IMG/VR virus record: IMGVR_UViG_3300035701_000011
Coordinates: 1 to 64,000 of that record
Direction: 5' to 3' (one strand)
Source: a virus
Length of the DNA: 64,000 nucleotides
Every line of letters begins with the position of its first letter. Position 1 is the stretch's first letter. Below are positions 46,290 to 53,997 of the stretch, one piece after another. Under the pieces are notes generated by a model. The model made no database searches and was not told the DNA's origin. It saw only the letters and a list, made by a program, of their open reading frames with translations. Position numbers and translations under genes: made by a program.

Positions 46290-46824
46290 AGAAGATTGGA
46301 AACAATACGCAAAAGAATATTATCAATTATATAAGAAAAAAATTCTTTTAATTCGAAAAATTTATAATAAAATTCATAAAAAAGAAATTGCTTTATATAA
46401 AAAAGAGTATGACCAACTAAATAAAGAAAAAATAAGTTTACAAAGAAAAAAGTATTATCAAGACCATAAAAAAGAAACCATCGAACAAGATAATGTTTAC
46501 AAATATAATAGGTACCATAGAGATATTAATTTTAGAATACGAATTTGTCTTAGACAAAGATTGCGAAAAGTATTAAAAAAAATTCATAAATCTACTTCCA
46601 TATTGAAATTAATTGGTTGTTCTTTAAAAGAATTAAAACAACATTTAGAATCACAGTTTTTAAAAAATATGTCGTGGTCTAACTATGGATTGTGGCACAT
46701 AGACCATATTAAACCTTGTGCTTCATTTGATTTGCGAAAAAAGTCAGAACAACGCAAATGTTTCCATTATACTAACTTACAACCTCTGTGGGCAGTTGAT
46801 AATTTAAAAAAAGGAGCAAAATAA
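46279..46824 (+). CDS. HNH endonuclease, expanded family, copy 3 (splits the polymerase)
   Basis: 181 residues. MWTKEDWKQYAKEYYQLYKKK, Lys/Tyr-rich repeats, INFRIRICLRQRLRKVLKK and LWHIDHIKPCASFDLRKKSEQRKCFHYTNLQPLW. It starts inside the last codons of the polymerase main fragment (46279-46289 overlap) and its TAATG stop is shared with the start of the polymerase tail (46824). The three are therefore translated from one message as separate chains. Confidence 0.85.
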   Translation: MWTKEDWKQYAKEYYQLYKKKILLIRKIYNKIHKKEIALYKKEYDQLNKEKISLQRKKYYQDHKKETIEQDNVYKYNRYHRDINFRIRICLRQRLRKVLKKIHKSTSILKLIGCSLKELKQHLESQFLKNMSWSNYGLWHIDHIKPCASFDLRKKSEQRKCFHYTNLQPLWAVDNLKKGAK

Positions 46825-47012
46825 TGATTCCAATTGCTTTTGATGAAAATACTATAGATTTATTAGATAAAACAAAAATTGCTTGGACTAAAATGATAGA
46901 AAGAAGTATAATTTCAAAGGTTGAACATATTTTTTTAGCATTAAAATGGGATTTATCACTTATTAAGGAAATTAAACCTAAAAAAGAAAGAAAAAAGAAA
47001 TGCATTATATAG
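46824..47012 (+). CDS. Family-B DNA polymerase, detached C-terminal tail (62 aa)
   Basis: MIPIAFDENTIDLLDKTKIAWTKMIERSIISKVEHIFLALKWDLSLIKEIKPKKERKKK. The order VIxFDE, then a helix, then W-KMIER-I--K-E-I--AL-WDL is the usual end of family-B phage polymerase thumbs. It continues where the main fragment ends (YWWIYYVD). The tail could re-associate with the main chain. It is a fragment, not an independent enzyme. Confidence 0.72.
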   Translation: MIPIAFDENTIDLLDKTKIAWTKMIERSIISKVEHIFLALKWDLSLIKEIKPKKERKKKCII

Positions 47013-47749
47013 TTAGTTATTCAGGTGGAAAAGATTCAACTGCGATGCTTATAAGACTTATAGAAGAAAAAAGACCTATAGATGAAATTTTATTTTTTGA
47101 TACAGGATGGGAATTTTCTGCTATTTATTCTACAGTTAAAAAAATCGAAGAATATATTAAAAGACCTATTGTTTGGCTTAAACCTGAAAAATCTTTTGAA
47201 TGGTACATGTATCAGAAATCAAATAAACGTGGATTAGGTTTAGGATTTCCTCGATTTAATATTCGTTGGTGTACAGGTTTAAAGAAAAATACGATTAAAA
47301 CATATTTAAAAGATAAAAAACCATATATTAACTATCTCGGTCTTACTAAAGGAGAAGAATATAGAGCAAAAAGATATGCAGATGATAAAACAATATTACT
47401 TCCTTTAATTGAATGGAAAATGACAGAACAAGATTGTTTAAATTATTGTAAAAATAAAGGATTTGATTTTGAAAATCTTTATAGTTGTATGAGTAGTGCT
47501 TCATGTTGGTGTTGTCCTTTGCAACCTATGACATCATTAAGAGGTTTATATAAAAATTTTCCCGATTTATGGAAAAAATTATTAGAAATGCAATCTAAAA
47601 CTAAAAGTGCTTTTAAAGTGGGTCATATTAATAATAAAAAAGGAAAAGATAGATTTCCTCCAATTTATGTTACAGATTTAGATATTCGTTTTAAAAAAGA
47701 AATAGAAGATGGAACATTTAATAAAAAAATGCAAAAGAAAAATGACTAA
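47000..47749 (+). CDS. PP-loop ATPase, PAPS reductase-like (249 aa)
   Basis: The PP-loop is VSYSGGKDST (residues 5-14). LFFDTGWEF (about 31), FPRFNIRWCTGLKK (about 89-102) and CMSSASCWCCPLQ (about 158-170) give the Cys-rich active region. Phage members are often near DNA-modification or queuosine-like genes. It may activate or transfer sulfur or adenylate a substrate. It overlaps the polymerase tail by 13 nt and the second PP-loop gene by 8 nt. Confidence 0.78.
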   Translation: MHYIVSYSGGKDSTAMLIRLIEEKRPIDEILFFDTGWEFSAIYSTVKKIEEYIKRPIVWLKPEKSFEWYMYQKSNKRGLGLGFPRFNIRWCTGLKKNTIKTYLKDKKPYINYLGLTKGEEYRAKRYADDKTILLPLIEWKMTEQDCLNYCKNKGFDFENLYSCMSSASCWCCPLQPMTSLRGLYKNFPDLWKKLLEMQSKTKSAFKVGHINNKKGKDRFPPIYVTDLDIRFKKEIEDGTFNKKMQKKND

Positions 47750-48713
47750 TAAAATTCAAATCTGGGAATTAAAACAAAGACAGTCATTACCTTTAGAAGC
47801 TAAAATAACTTTGGCTAAAACAAGAATAGAACAATTTCATACAAAAATGGATGGTAATGTATGTGTATCTTTTTCTGGAGGTAAGGATAGTACCGTTCTT
47901 CTTCATTTAGTAAGGTCAATTTATCCAGATGTTAAAGCAGTTTTTGTTAATACAGGACTAGAATGGCCGGAAGTGGTGCAATTTGTCCGAGAAACTGAGA
48001 ATACAGAGATTATACGTCCCGAGATGACTTTTAAAGAGGTCTTAGATACTTATGGTTATCCAGTTACTAGCAAAAAGATTGCCAAAATGATTGATACTCT
48101 ACAAAATCCCACAAAAGGAAATAAAGTTATTAGAAATCTTTATTTAACAGGTATTAGGGGAGATGGCAAAAAAGCAACTGGAAGTTGGAAGGTACCAAAG
48201 AAGTGGAGATTTTTAATTAAGGCTCCTTTTAAAATTTCCGACCAATGTTGTGCAGTTATGAAAAAACAACCATTTAAAGAGTATACTAAAAAGACAGGAT
48301 TACACCCCTATGTTGGCACACAAGCAGCAGAAAGTAGATTAAGAGAAATTTCTTATTTACAGTATGGATGTAATTCTTTTAAAGGTAAGATTCAATCCAG
48401 ACCTTTAAGTGTTTGGTTTGAAGATGATATTTGGACATATATTAAGAAGTTTAATTTAAAGTATGCTACCATCTATGATAAAGGTCAGAAAAGAACTGGA
48501 TGTATGTTCTGTATGTTTGGTACACATTTGGAAGATGAACCAAATAAATTTCAATGTATGGCAAAGACACATCCGCAACTTTGGAATTATTGTATTAATG
48601 AAATAGGTGTAGGTAAAGTATTAGATTATATTAATGTACCTTATAAATTATTAGAAAATAGTACAAATGATGGACAACCTGACCATGAATTACCAATTCA
48701 TGAACTGGAGTAA
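47742..48713 (+). CDS. PP-loop ATPase, PAPS reductase/DndC-like (323 aa)
   Basis: 323 residues. The PP-loop is VSFSGGKDST (about 42-51), then VNTGLEWPEVVQF, KISDQCCAVMKKQPF and the zinc/Cys site GCMFCMFG (about 260-267). This is a larger PAPS reductase-like paralogue of the one before. Tandem PP-loop pairs occur in phages; a nucleic-acid thiolation or modification role is one possibility, but no DndD/E partners are present. Confidence 0.8.
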   Translation: MTNKIQIWELKQRQSLPLEAKITLAKTRIEQFHTKMDGNVCVSFSGGKDSTVLLHLVRSIYPDVKAVFVNTGLEWPEVVQFVRETENTEIIRPEMTFKEVLDTYGYPVTSKKIAKMIDTLQNPTKGNKVIRNLYLTGIRGDGKKATGSWKVPKKWRFLIKAPFKISDQCCAVMKKQPFKEYTKKTGLHPYVGTQAAESRLREISYLQYGCNSFKGKIQSRPLSVWFEDDIWTYIKKFNLKYATIYDKGQKRTGCMFCMFGTHLEDEPNKFQCMAKTHPQLWNYCINEIGVGKVLDYINVPYKLLENSTNDGQPDHELPIHELE

Positions 48714-48715
48714 AA

Positions 48716-49291
48716 ATGAATTTTAAAATTAAAGACATTGAAAAACGATTAGGATTTAAATTAAGAAGAAATACTTATTGTATTGGCGTTGATACAGCCT
48801 CAACAACAGGATTAGCGATATTAGAAACTGATGATAAAATGTTAAAGATTAAGACTTCTATTTTTAAATTACCTGTAGTTAAAAAGGCTGACGAATTATC
48901 AGATAAATTTGTAGAGAAACTTGAATTTATGTTACGTTCAATTCGTGATTTTAAGCAAAAAGAATTTGGAAATAAAAAAGCATCTAAAACAGTTTTAGTA
49001 TTGGAGAATAGTTTTCTTTCTTTCAATCCAGTAACTTTTGGATTATTAAGAATGTTGTGTGGTATTATTTTTGCTGAACTATTTGATAATTTTGAGGAGA
49101 TTAAAATAATATTTCCTATGTCAGCAAGAAAACAAGTTGGATTTAAATCTCAATTGAAAAGAGGAAGCAAGAGAGAAGAAAAGAAAAAAGAATTAATAAC
49201 TTTTATAAATAATATTTTTAATACAAAAGAGACATCGGATGATATTTGTGATGCAATAATTTTATCTCTTTGTGGATTAAAGGAGGAATAA
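48716..49291 (+). CDS. RuvC-like Holliday-junction resolvase
   Basis: 191 residues. YCIGVDTASTTGLAIL (Asp26) is the first acidic strand, VLVLENSFLS (Glu about 102) the second, and SDDICDAIILSLCG the closing acid pair (Asp about 180-184). This is the RNase H-fold pattern of RuvC resolvases, which cut four-way junctions. Length is close to E. coli RuvC (173). With RuvB at 16984 it gives two parts of the RuvABC system in one phage. Confidence 0.75.
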   Translation: MNFKIKDIEKRLGFKLRRNTYCIGVDTASTTGLAILETDDKMLKIKTSIFKLPVVKKADELSDKFVEKLEFMLRSIRDFKQKEFGNKKASKTVLVLENSFLSFNPVTFGLLRMLCGIIFAELFDNFEEIKIIFPMSARKQVGFKSQLKRGSKREEKKKELITFINNIFNTKETSDDICDAIILSLCGLKEE

Positions 49292-49648
49292 ATGACAGAT
49301 TTAAATAAGATTTTGGTTACAGGAATTTTGGTTCAGGATGTAGAACTTCGATTTACACCAACTGGAACGAAGACTGCTAACTTGCGAATTGCTATTCATA
49401 GGAGATATAAAAATAAAACTCAAGAAATCAAAGAAGAGACTGAATTTATTACTGTGGTAGTATGGCAGATTTTAGCAGAAAATTGTGCCAATTATTTAAA
49501 GAAAGGTAGTAGAATTTTTGTTGAAGGAAGATTACAGACTAGAGAATTTATTGACAAATACCAACAGAAAAGAACAGTAACAGAAATTGTAGCAGAAGAT
49601 GTAGAATTTTTAGACAGACCTGAAAAGAAAGAAATTAAGGAAGAATAA
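49292..49648 (+). CDS. ssb: Single-stranded DNA-binding protein
   Basis: 118 residues. NKILVTGILVQDVELRFTPTGTKTANLRIAI and FITVVVWQILAENCANYLKKGSRIFVEGRLQTR are the standard OB-fold core of bacterial-type SSB. The C-terminal tail (DRPEKKEIKEE) is short and acidic but lacks the DDDIPF motif. It coats ssDNA at forks and recombination sites. Confidence 0.88.
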   Translation: MTDLNKILVTGILVQDVELRFTPTGTKTANLRIAIHRRYKNKTQEIKEETEFITVVVWQILAENCANYLKKGSRIFVEGRLQTREFIDKYQQKRTVTEIVAEDVEFLDRPEKKEIKEE

Positions 49649-50034
49649 TGGATTGGAAAGACGAATTAATAAAAAAAGAAAAAGAACTTAATCTACCAAA
49701 AGGAGGAGAAGATGGACAGATTATTTCATCTAGTAGTATTAGTAATAGGAATAATACTAGGAGCAACAGCGATGTACATAGGGTATCCGTACATAAAGAA
49801 ATAAATAATATTAAAAAAGGAGGTAATGTAATGATTACAAAAGAAGCAGCAGTTAGTGATTTAGAAAAAATTGATGTTAATGGTCCAGTAGGTAAAGTTA
49901 TTGTTGAAGTAGGTAAAGTTATTATTAAAGTTTTAGCAACTATTAGGTCTAATCAACTTTTGACTGATGAAGAAAAAGTTAAAATTCGTGAAGCAAGAAA
50001 ATTAAGAGACAGCAGAAAAGAACCACAGAAATAA
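49648..50034 (+). CDS. Acidic/helical protein, possibly expressed from an internal start (128 or 67 aa)
   Basis: The frame opens at MDWKDELIKKEKELNL (ATG shared with the SSB stop) and continues to 50034. The stretch about 20-60 (GEDGQIISSSSISNRNNTRS) has unusual composition because a membrane microprotein gene is read there in another frame. A strong AAAGGAGG precedes the in-frame ATG at 49831 (MITKEAAVSDLEKIDVNG...), so a 67-residue product MITKEAA... may be the main or only protein. The C-terminus is basic. Unknown function. Confidence 0.5.
   Translation: MDWKDELIKKEKELNLPKGGEDGQIISSSSISNRNNTRSNSDVHRVSVHKEINNIKKGGNVMITKEAAVSDLEKIDVNGPVGKVIVEVGKVIIKVLATIRSNQLLTDEEKVKIREARKLRDSRKEPQK
49712..49804 (+). 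CDS. Nested membrane microprotein in another frame (30 aa)
   Basis: MDRLFHLVVLVIGIILGATAMYIGYPYIKK is a transmembrane helix with charged ends. AAAGGAGG(AGAAG) lies ideally before its ATG. It overlaps 49648-50034 in the +1 frame. Confidence 0.5.
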   Translation: MDRLFHLVVLVIGIILGATAMYIGYPYIKK

Positions 50035-50042
50035 TTCAAGAT

Positions 50043-50069
50043 GGAAGGGTTGATAATAATCACCCTTCC
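50043..50069 (+). terminator. Hairpin after 50034, possible terminator
   Basis: GGAAGGGT (50043-50050) pairs with ACCCTTCC (50062-50069) around an 11-nt loop. The T-run after it is missing, so it may be an attenuator or mRNA end. Confidence 0.5.
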
Positions 50070-50082
50070 CCAAGACAAAATG

Positions 50083-50091
50083 TGCTATACT
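50083..50091 (+). promoter_or_regulatory. Extended -10 promoter
   Basis: TATACT (50086-50091) is preceded by TGC. No -35 consensus at the right distance. It follows a hairpin, which suggests a new transcription unit. Confidence 0.55.
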
Positions 50092-50108
50092 TATAGTATA
50101 AAAATAAA

Positions 50109-50195
50109 ATGTTAATATTAGGATTACAAATTTGGGTAATAACTATGGCATTAGGTATTGGTATAATTATTTTAACTGATAAAGGGGAATTATGA
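50109..50195 (+). CDS. Membrane microprotein (28 aa)
   Basis: MLILGLQIWVITMALGIGIIILTDKGEL, a single hydrophobic helix. The stop overlaps the next start (ATGA). Confidence 0.4.
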   Translation: MLILGLQIWVITMALGIGIIILTDKGEL

Positions 50196-50341
50196 TTTAT
50201 TGTGAAAAGATAAAAAATTATATAGACCAGGAAGAAAAATGTCTTGCATGTATTTTTTATATAAAAGATGAAGATACTTGTGATTGGGAAAATTGGCATC
50301 CTGGATTAATTAAAGGAAAAGATGAATCCAATCTTAATTAA
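50192..50341 (+). CDS. Small Cys protein (49 aa)
   Basis: MIYCEKIKNYIDQEEKCLACIFYIKDEDTCDWENWHPG... Layout (MIYC, CxxC, DTC) resembles 28476-28586. It overlaps its neighbours, including the SWEET-like gene by 20 nt. Confidence 0.5.
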   Translation: MIYCEKIKNYIDQEEKCLACIFYIKDEDTCDWENWHPGLIKGKDESNLN

Positions 50342-50690
50342 AGATATTTTAGGAGGATTATTAATATTAACATCTATTGGAGATGCAATAAAATATACTA
50401 TTCAAGCCAATAAAATTTCGAGAGCAAAAACCGCTAAATCAATGTCTCGTAAATTTATTAATCTTGCTCTTCTAAATGATTTTGTAAAATTATCTTATGG
50501 CATAACAATCAAAGATTTATTTATTATAAGTTCAAGTATTTTAGCTTTAATTTGTATGATTCATTTATTTGGAATAATTTATAAATTTTATCCTTATAGA
50601 ATGAGAGGATGTTCTAATTTTAAACGACCTAATATATTTTTATATATAATTAATAGTTTAATTCCAAATCGAATTAGAAAGAGGTTATAA
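50322..50690 (+). CDS. SemiSWEET/PQ-loop-like membrane protein
   Basis: 122 residues with three hydrophobic segments: DILGGLLILTSIGDAIKYTIQ, KFINLALLNDFVKLSYGI and LFIISSSILALICMIHLFGII. The spacing and the NKISRAKTAKSMSRKF block (in place of PQ-x-K-S-x-S) match the three-helix SemiSWEET unit. SemiSWEETs dimerise to carry sugars. A transporter in a phage is unusual; the call rests on pattern only. Confidence 0.55.
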   Translation: MNPILIKDILGGLLILTSIGDAIKYTIQANKISRAKTAKSMSRKFINLALLNDFVKLSYGITIKDLFIISSSILALICMIHLFGIIYKFYPYRMRGCSNFKRPNIFLYIINSLIPNRIRKRL

Positions 50691-51017
50691 TTGTTAGTTA
50701 ATTATTGTGATTTATGTGGGCAACCACTAAAAGAAAATAATTTTCATTCTTTATATTGTTCTTCTCCTGATATAAATGCTCCTGACCCAAATAAATACGA
50801 AGAAATGGATAAATATTATAAAGATTATGCTCGTTATTTACTTCAAGTACAAAAAGAAGTAAAAGAAATTTGTCCTACATGCAAATATGTTTATGATAAA
50901 ATTTTTGAATATAGATTACAAGGATTAAGTAAGATGACAGAAGAATGTGCAAATTTATTTAATTTACCTTCAAAAAAGAATCCAAAGGAGAGAGGAAATG
51001 GCAAAGAAAAAAAGTAA
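50691..51017 (+). CDS. Zinc-ribbon protein starting at TTG (108 aa)
   Basis: YCDLCGQPLKENNFHSLYCSS and ICPTCKYVYDKIFEY (CxxC). AGAGG lies 7 nt before the TTG at 50691, the first usable start after the SWEET-like stop. The remaining sequence is helical and acidic/basic. Unknown function. Confidence 0.6.
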   Translation: MLVNYCDLCGQPLKENNFHSLYCSSPDINAPDPNKYEEMDKYYKDYARYLLQVQKEVKEICPTCKYVYDKIFEYRLQGLSKMTEECANLFNLPSKKNPKERGNGKEKK

Positions 51018-51267
51018 AGAAAAATCTAATTGCTGCCATGCAAAAGTAAGAGTAAGTGGTATAGGAGATTTTGAAGGTGATAAAATTGCATGTACACTAT
51101 ATTATATTTGTACAAAATGTAATCAACCTTGTGATGTTTATATTCCTATAAGAAGGACTTGGAATATTAATCCTGTTACTAAAGTTAAAGGAGATAGTCG
51201 TGGAAAAGAAAAAGAAAAACTTACAAAAAAGGAAATCGAAGAATTTAGACGTAACGAAGATTTTTAA
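50998..51267 (+). CDS. Zinc-ribbon-like basic protein (89 aa)
   Basis: MAKKKSKEKSNCCHAKVRVSGIGDFEGD...LYYICTKCNQPCDVY. CCH plus CxxC...C may form a ribbon. Very basic N- and C-termini. GGAGAGG precedes the ATG. Confidence 0.6.
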   Translation: MAKKKSKEKSNCCHAKVRVSGIGDFEGDKIACTLYYICTKCNQPCDVYIPIRRTWNINPVTKVKGDSRGKEKEKLTKKEIEEFRRNEDF

Positions 51268-51337
51268 ATTATTCGGAGAACAACCACAACGAACTTGTTC
51301 TTACGATGGTCATCCCCATTACGATAATTGGAGATAA
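51200..51337 (+). CDS. Small basic protein starting at GTG (45 aa)
   Basis: GTG at 51200 is preceded by AAAGGAG at good distance. The product (VEKKKKNLQKRKSKN... ending CSYDGHPHYDNWR) is Lys-rich then acquires a Cys/His tail. It overlaps the end of the previous gene by 68 nt in another frame, so it may be genuine or spurious. Confidence 0.4.
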   Translation: MEKKKKNLQKRKSKNLDVTKIFKLFGEQPQRTCSYDGHPHYDNWR

Positions 51338-51342
51338 TGATA

Positions 51343-52371
51343 ATGAATAATGTTTTAATCTATTCTGATTTGCATATCAATCAATCCTCCCTAAAAGAAT
51401 GTATAACAATCCTTGAAGAAATAGGTATGCTTACTAATAAGTATAATATTGATACACTTATTAATTTAGGTGATACATTCGATGGTCTAAAACCAAGTAG
51501 TCAAGAGTTAGATGTTTTTGCAACTTTTATTAAAAGATTAGGAAATGATAAAAAACATATTATCCTGGCTGCGGACAGCCATGAAAGTACCACGCAAGAA
51601 GAATCAATTTTAAATCATTATGGAATTCTTTCTGATAATGTGCAAATTGTCAAAGAATATAAAGATGGTAATCATCTTTATTGTGGACATTTTAGTATTA
51701 AGGAATCTATTGTAAATTATGGAGCCAAACTTTCTAAAGAAGATTTAAAAAATTATATATATGTTTTTCTTGGACACATTCACAGTTATCAAGTTATAAA
51801 GCCTAACATTTGTCATTTAGGAAGTTGTAGATATGTTGATTTTGATGAGGCAAAAGATGAGTATAAAGTCATAACCATTATTAGCGATTATAAAACAGAA
51901 CAGGAAGAAGTTCATTTTATGAAGTTAAAAAGTCCTATCCCAATGATTCAATTAGAGTTAGGTAAAAATAACCCAAAAGAGGCGATTTTAGACACGATTT
52001 CGGACCAAAACAAAGGTATAGAGAAAGATACTCTGGAACCTAAATCGAGGCAAATTGCCTGTATAAACCCCCTAAATTCCTATAGTTTTGAGGCAGTATG
52101 TCAATTTTTAGATAAAGCAGACCACAAGACTAAAGTTAAGGTTAAAATCCTCGATTTTGAATCTTTCCGCCAATTCCTTCCCTTATGTAGTAAATACAAT
52201 ACAAAATTTGAGACATTTAAGTATGAAACTGATTTTACAATCATTTCGGTAGATAATCAAAATTGTAAAGATACTGCAATAGTTAGTTTTAAAGAAGCAT
52301 TTATTAATTGGCTCAATAATCAGAAAATAGATGATAAGATTAGAGAAATCCTACAAAAAGAGATAGAATAA
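51343..52371 (+). CDS. sbcD: SbcD/Mre11-like nuclease (T4 gp47-like)
   Basis: 342 residues. Metallophosphoesterase motifs: IYSDLHINQ (about 6-14), LGDTFDG (about 44-50), LAADSHES (about 76-83, in place of GNHE), HFSIKE and LGHIHSYQ (about 140-147). Mre11/SbcD works with the SbcC/Rad50 ATPase to open and trim DNA ends. The usual Asn-His-Glu has become Ser-His-Glu here. I chose the ATG at 51343 from its spacing to GGAG. The SbcC-like genes follow. Confidence 0.85.
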   Translation: MNNVLIYSDLHINQSSLKECITILEEIGMLTNKYNIDTLINLGDTFDGLKPSSQELDVFATFIKRLGNDKKHIILAADSHESTTQEESILNHYGILSDNVQIVKEYKDGNHLYCGHFSIKESIVNYGAKLSKEDLKNYIYVFLGHIHSYQVIKPNICHLGSCRYVDFDEAKDEYKVITIISDYKTEQEEVHFMKLKSPIPMIQLELGKNNPKEAILDTISDQNKGIEKDTLEPKSRQIACINPLNSYSFEAVCQFLDKADHKTKVKVKILDFESFRQFLPLCSKYNTKFETFKYETDFTIISVDNQNCKDTAIVSFKEAFINWLNNQKIDDKIREILQKEIE

Positions 52372-52553
52372 TGATAGAACACAGAGTTTGGTGGGAAGAA
52401 ATAGAAAGATGTAAAGGAAAAAATAAAAATGGTTCTCCTTGTCATTTACCAACTCGTAGGGGATTTGAAATTAGTCCTGGAAATTTATTTGTTCCTTTAA
52501 CTTGTTGGAGACATCAAGAACAAGAAAATAAATTAAGGCAAATCAAAACATGA
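52371..52553 (+). CDS. Small Cys/His protein (60 aa)
   Basis: RCKGKNKNGSPCHLPTRRG...PLTCWRHQEQENK has a CxxxxxxGxxC...CxxH pattern common in small phage zinc proteins. Coupled between SbcD and the SbcC N-half by overlaps on both sides. Confidence 0.65.
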   Translation: MIEHRVWWEEIERCKGKNKNGSPCHLPTRRGFEISPGNLFVPLTCWRHQEQENKLRQIKT

Positions 52554-53329
52554 TAATTAAATCCTTAAAGATTAATAATCTACAACTTATCAAATCAGCT
52601 CAGGTTAATTTTGATAAGATTAATATTATTTCTGGAATAAATAAAGATAATCCTTCCGAAAGTGGTAATGGGTCTGGTAAGTCTACTTTTGTTTTGCGTG
52701 CCATTTTATTTTGTCTCTACGGGTATTGCGAGGAAGGTCTAACCCTCAAAGATTTAATTCGCTTTGAAGAAAAAGAATGTTCAGTTACTTGTGAAATAAC
52801 CAATAACAATGAACATTACAGAATAATAAGAAAAATACCTAGTGAATTACAACTTTTCCTTAATGATAAGGAAATTCAAGCAAATACCGCAACTATTAAA
52901 CAAAATTTAATAAACGAATATTTTGGTGATGTTAGTTTTTTCAGACAATATAGATGTGTTGATTTAAAGAATGGAATAAATGTTTTAGATATGGGTATTG
53001 TATCTCTTCGCAAGACATTAATGAGTTTTATAGAAGGTATCTTTACTGAAATAAGAACTCGATTATTGGCACAAAAAGTAGAAAGAGAAAGGTATTCAAT
53101 TGATAAAAAATTATTCAAAAATTTCCTCTCAGAGAAGCGATTAAATATCTTAAATGCTTCATTAATTGAAGCAAAAACTGATTATCAACGATTTGAAAAA
53201 GAAAGAGATATACAACAAAATATTATTAATAAAATCAAATCAGAAATACAATCAAGAGAACAAATTATCTATTATAAAAAATCAGAATTAGAAAAATTAA
53301 AAAAAGGACAATGTCCTATAATAAAATGA
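52550..53329 (+). CDS. sbcC: SbcC/Rad50-like ATPase, N-terminal fragment
   Basis: 259 residues. MIIKSLKINNLQLIKSAQVNF leads to Walker A NGSGKST (about 42-48) and a Q-loop/FFRQYRCVDL region (about 126). A coiled-coil arm runs from about 175 to the end. It stops at KLKKGQCPIIK, at the place where Rad50/SbcC arms carry the CxxC zinc hook. Its stop overlaps the ATG of the HNH gene (ATGA). The C-terminal half is at 53997-54689. Confidence 0.85.
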   Translation: MIIKSLKINNLQLIKSAQVNFDKINIISGINKDNPSESGNGSGKSTFVLRAILFCLYGYCEEGLTLKDLIRFEEKECSVTCEITNNNEHYRIIRKIPSELQLFLNDKEIQANTATIKQNLINEYFGDVSFFRQYRCVDLKNGINVLDMGIVSLRKTLMSFIEGIFTEIRTRLLAQKVERERYSIDKKLFKNFLSEKRLNILNASLIEAKTDYQRFEKERDIQQNIINKIKSEIQSREQIIYYKKSELEKLKKGQCPIIK

Positions 53330-53997
53330 ACAAATGTATAATTTGTAAAGAAAAATTTCAACCAAATAGTAATAATCAAAAATGTTGTTCAATTGACTGT
53401 TATAAAATTCATAAGAACAACTATCAAATAATTTATCGCAGTAACAGGAACCAAGAAAAGAAAATGATTTGTTTGATTTGTAAAAATGAATTTATTAAGA
53501 TTGGTAATCAAATATGTTGCAGTAAAAAATGTTCTACTATTAATAAAAAAGAGAAACATATAATTTATCGATTAAATCATAAAAAAGTAAAAGAAATTTA
53601 TGATAATAATTATCGGCAAATTCATAGAATAGCAATAAATGAATCACATAAAAAACGTTTTGAATCTGATATTAATTTTAGAATAATGTGTAATTTAAGA
53701 AGTAGATTACTTTCAGCAATTAGGGGTAATCCAAAATTAGAAACTACTACAAAATTAGTTGGATGTAGTATAGATAAATTTAAGAAACATCTTGAAAAAC
53801 AGTTCAAAATAGGGATGAATTGGAATAATTGGGGTAGGGGTTGGAGTGGAATGGGCATGAAAGAATGGCATATAGACCATATTATTCCTTGTTGTCAATT
53901 TGATTTAACGAAAAAATTGGAACAAAAGAAGTGTTTTCATTATACTAATCTTCAACCTCTGTGGGCAATAGAAAACATGCAAAAAAGGAAAAAATAA
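53326..53997 (+). CDS. HNH endonuclease, expanded family, copy 4 (splits SbcC)
   Basis: 223 residues. It has two extra zinc knuckles at the N-terminus (CIICKEKFQPNSNNQKCC; CLICKNEFIKIGNQICC), unlike the other copies. The core is INFRIMCNLRSRLLSAIRGNPK, LVGCSIDKF, and EWHIDHIIPCCQFDLTKKLEQKKCFHYTNLQPLW. An insert (NNWGRGWSGMGMK) precedes the HNH triad. Start and stop overlap both SbcC halves by 1-4 nt, so it is translated with them. Confidence 0.85.
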   Translation: MNKCIICKEKFQPNSNNQKCCSIDCYKIHKNNYQIIYRSNRNQEKKMICLICKNEFIKIGNQICCSKKCSTINKKEKHIIYRLNHKKVKEIYDNNYRQIHRIAINESHKKRFESDINFRIMCNLRSRLLSAIRGNPKLETTTKLVGCSIDKFKKHLEKQFKIGMNWNNWGRGWSGMGMKEWHIDHIIPCCQFDLTKKLEQKKCFHYTNLQPLWAIENMQKRKK

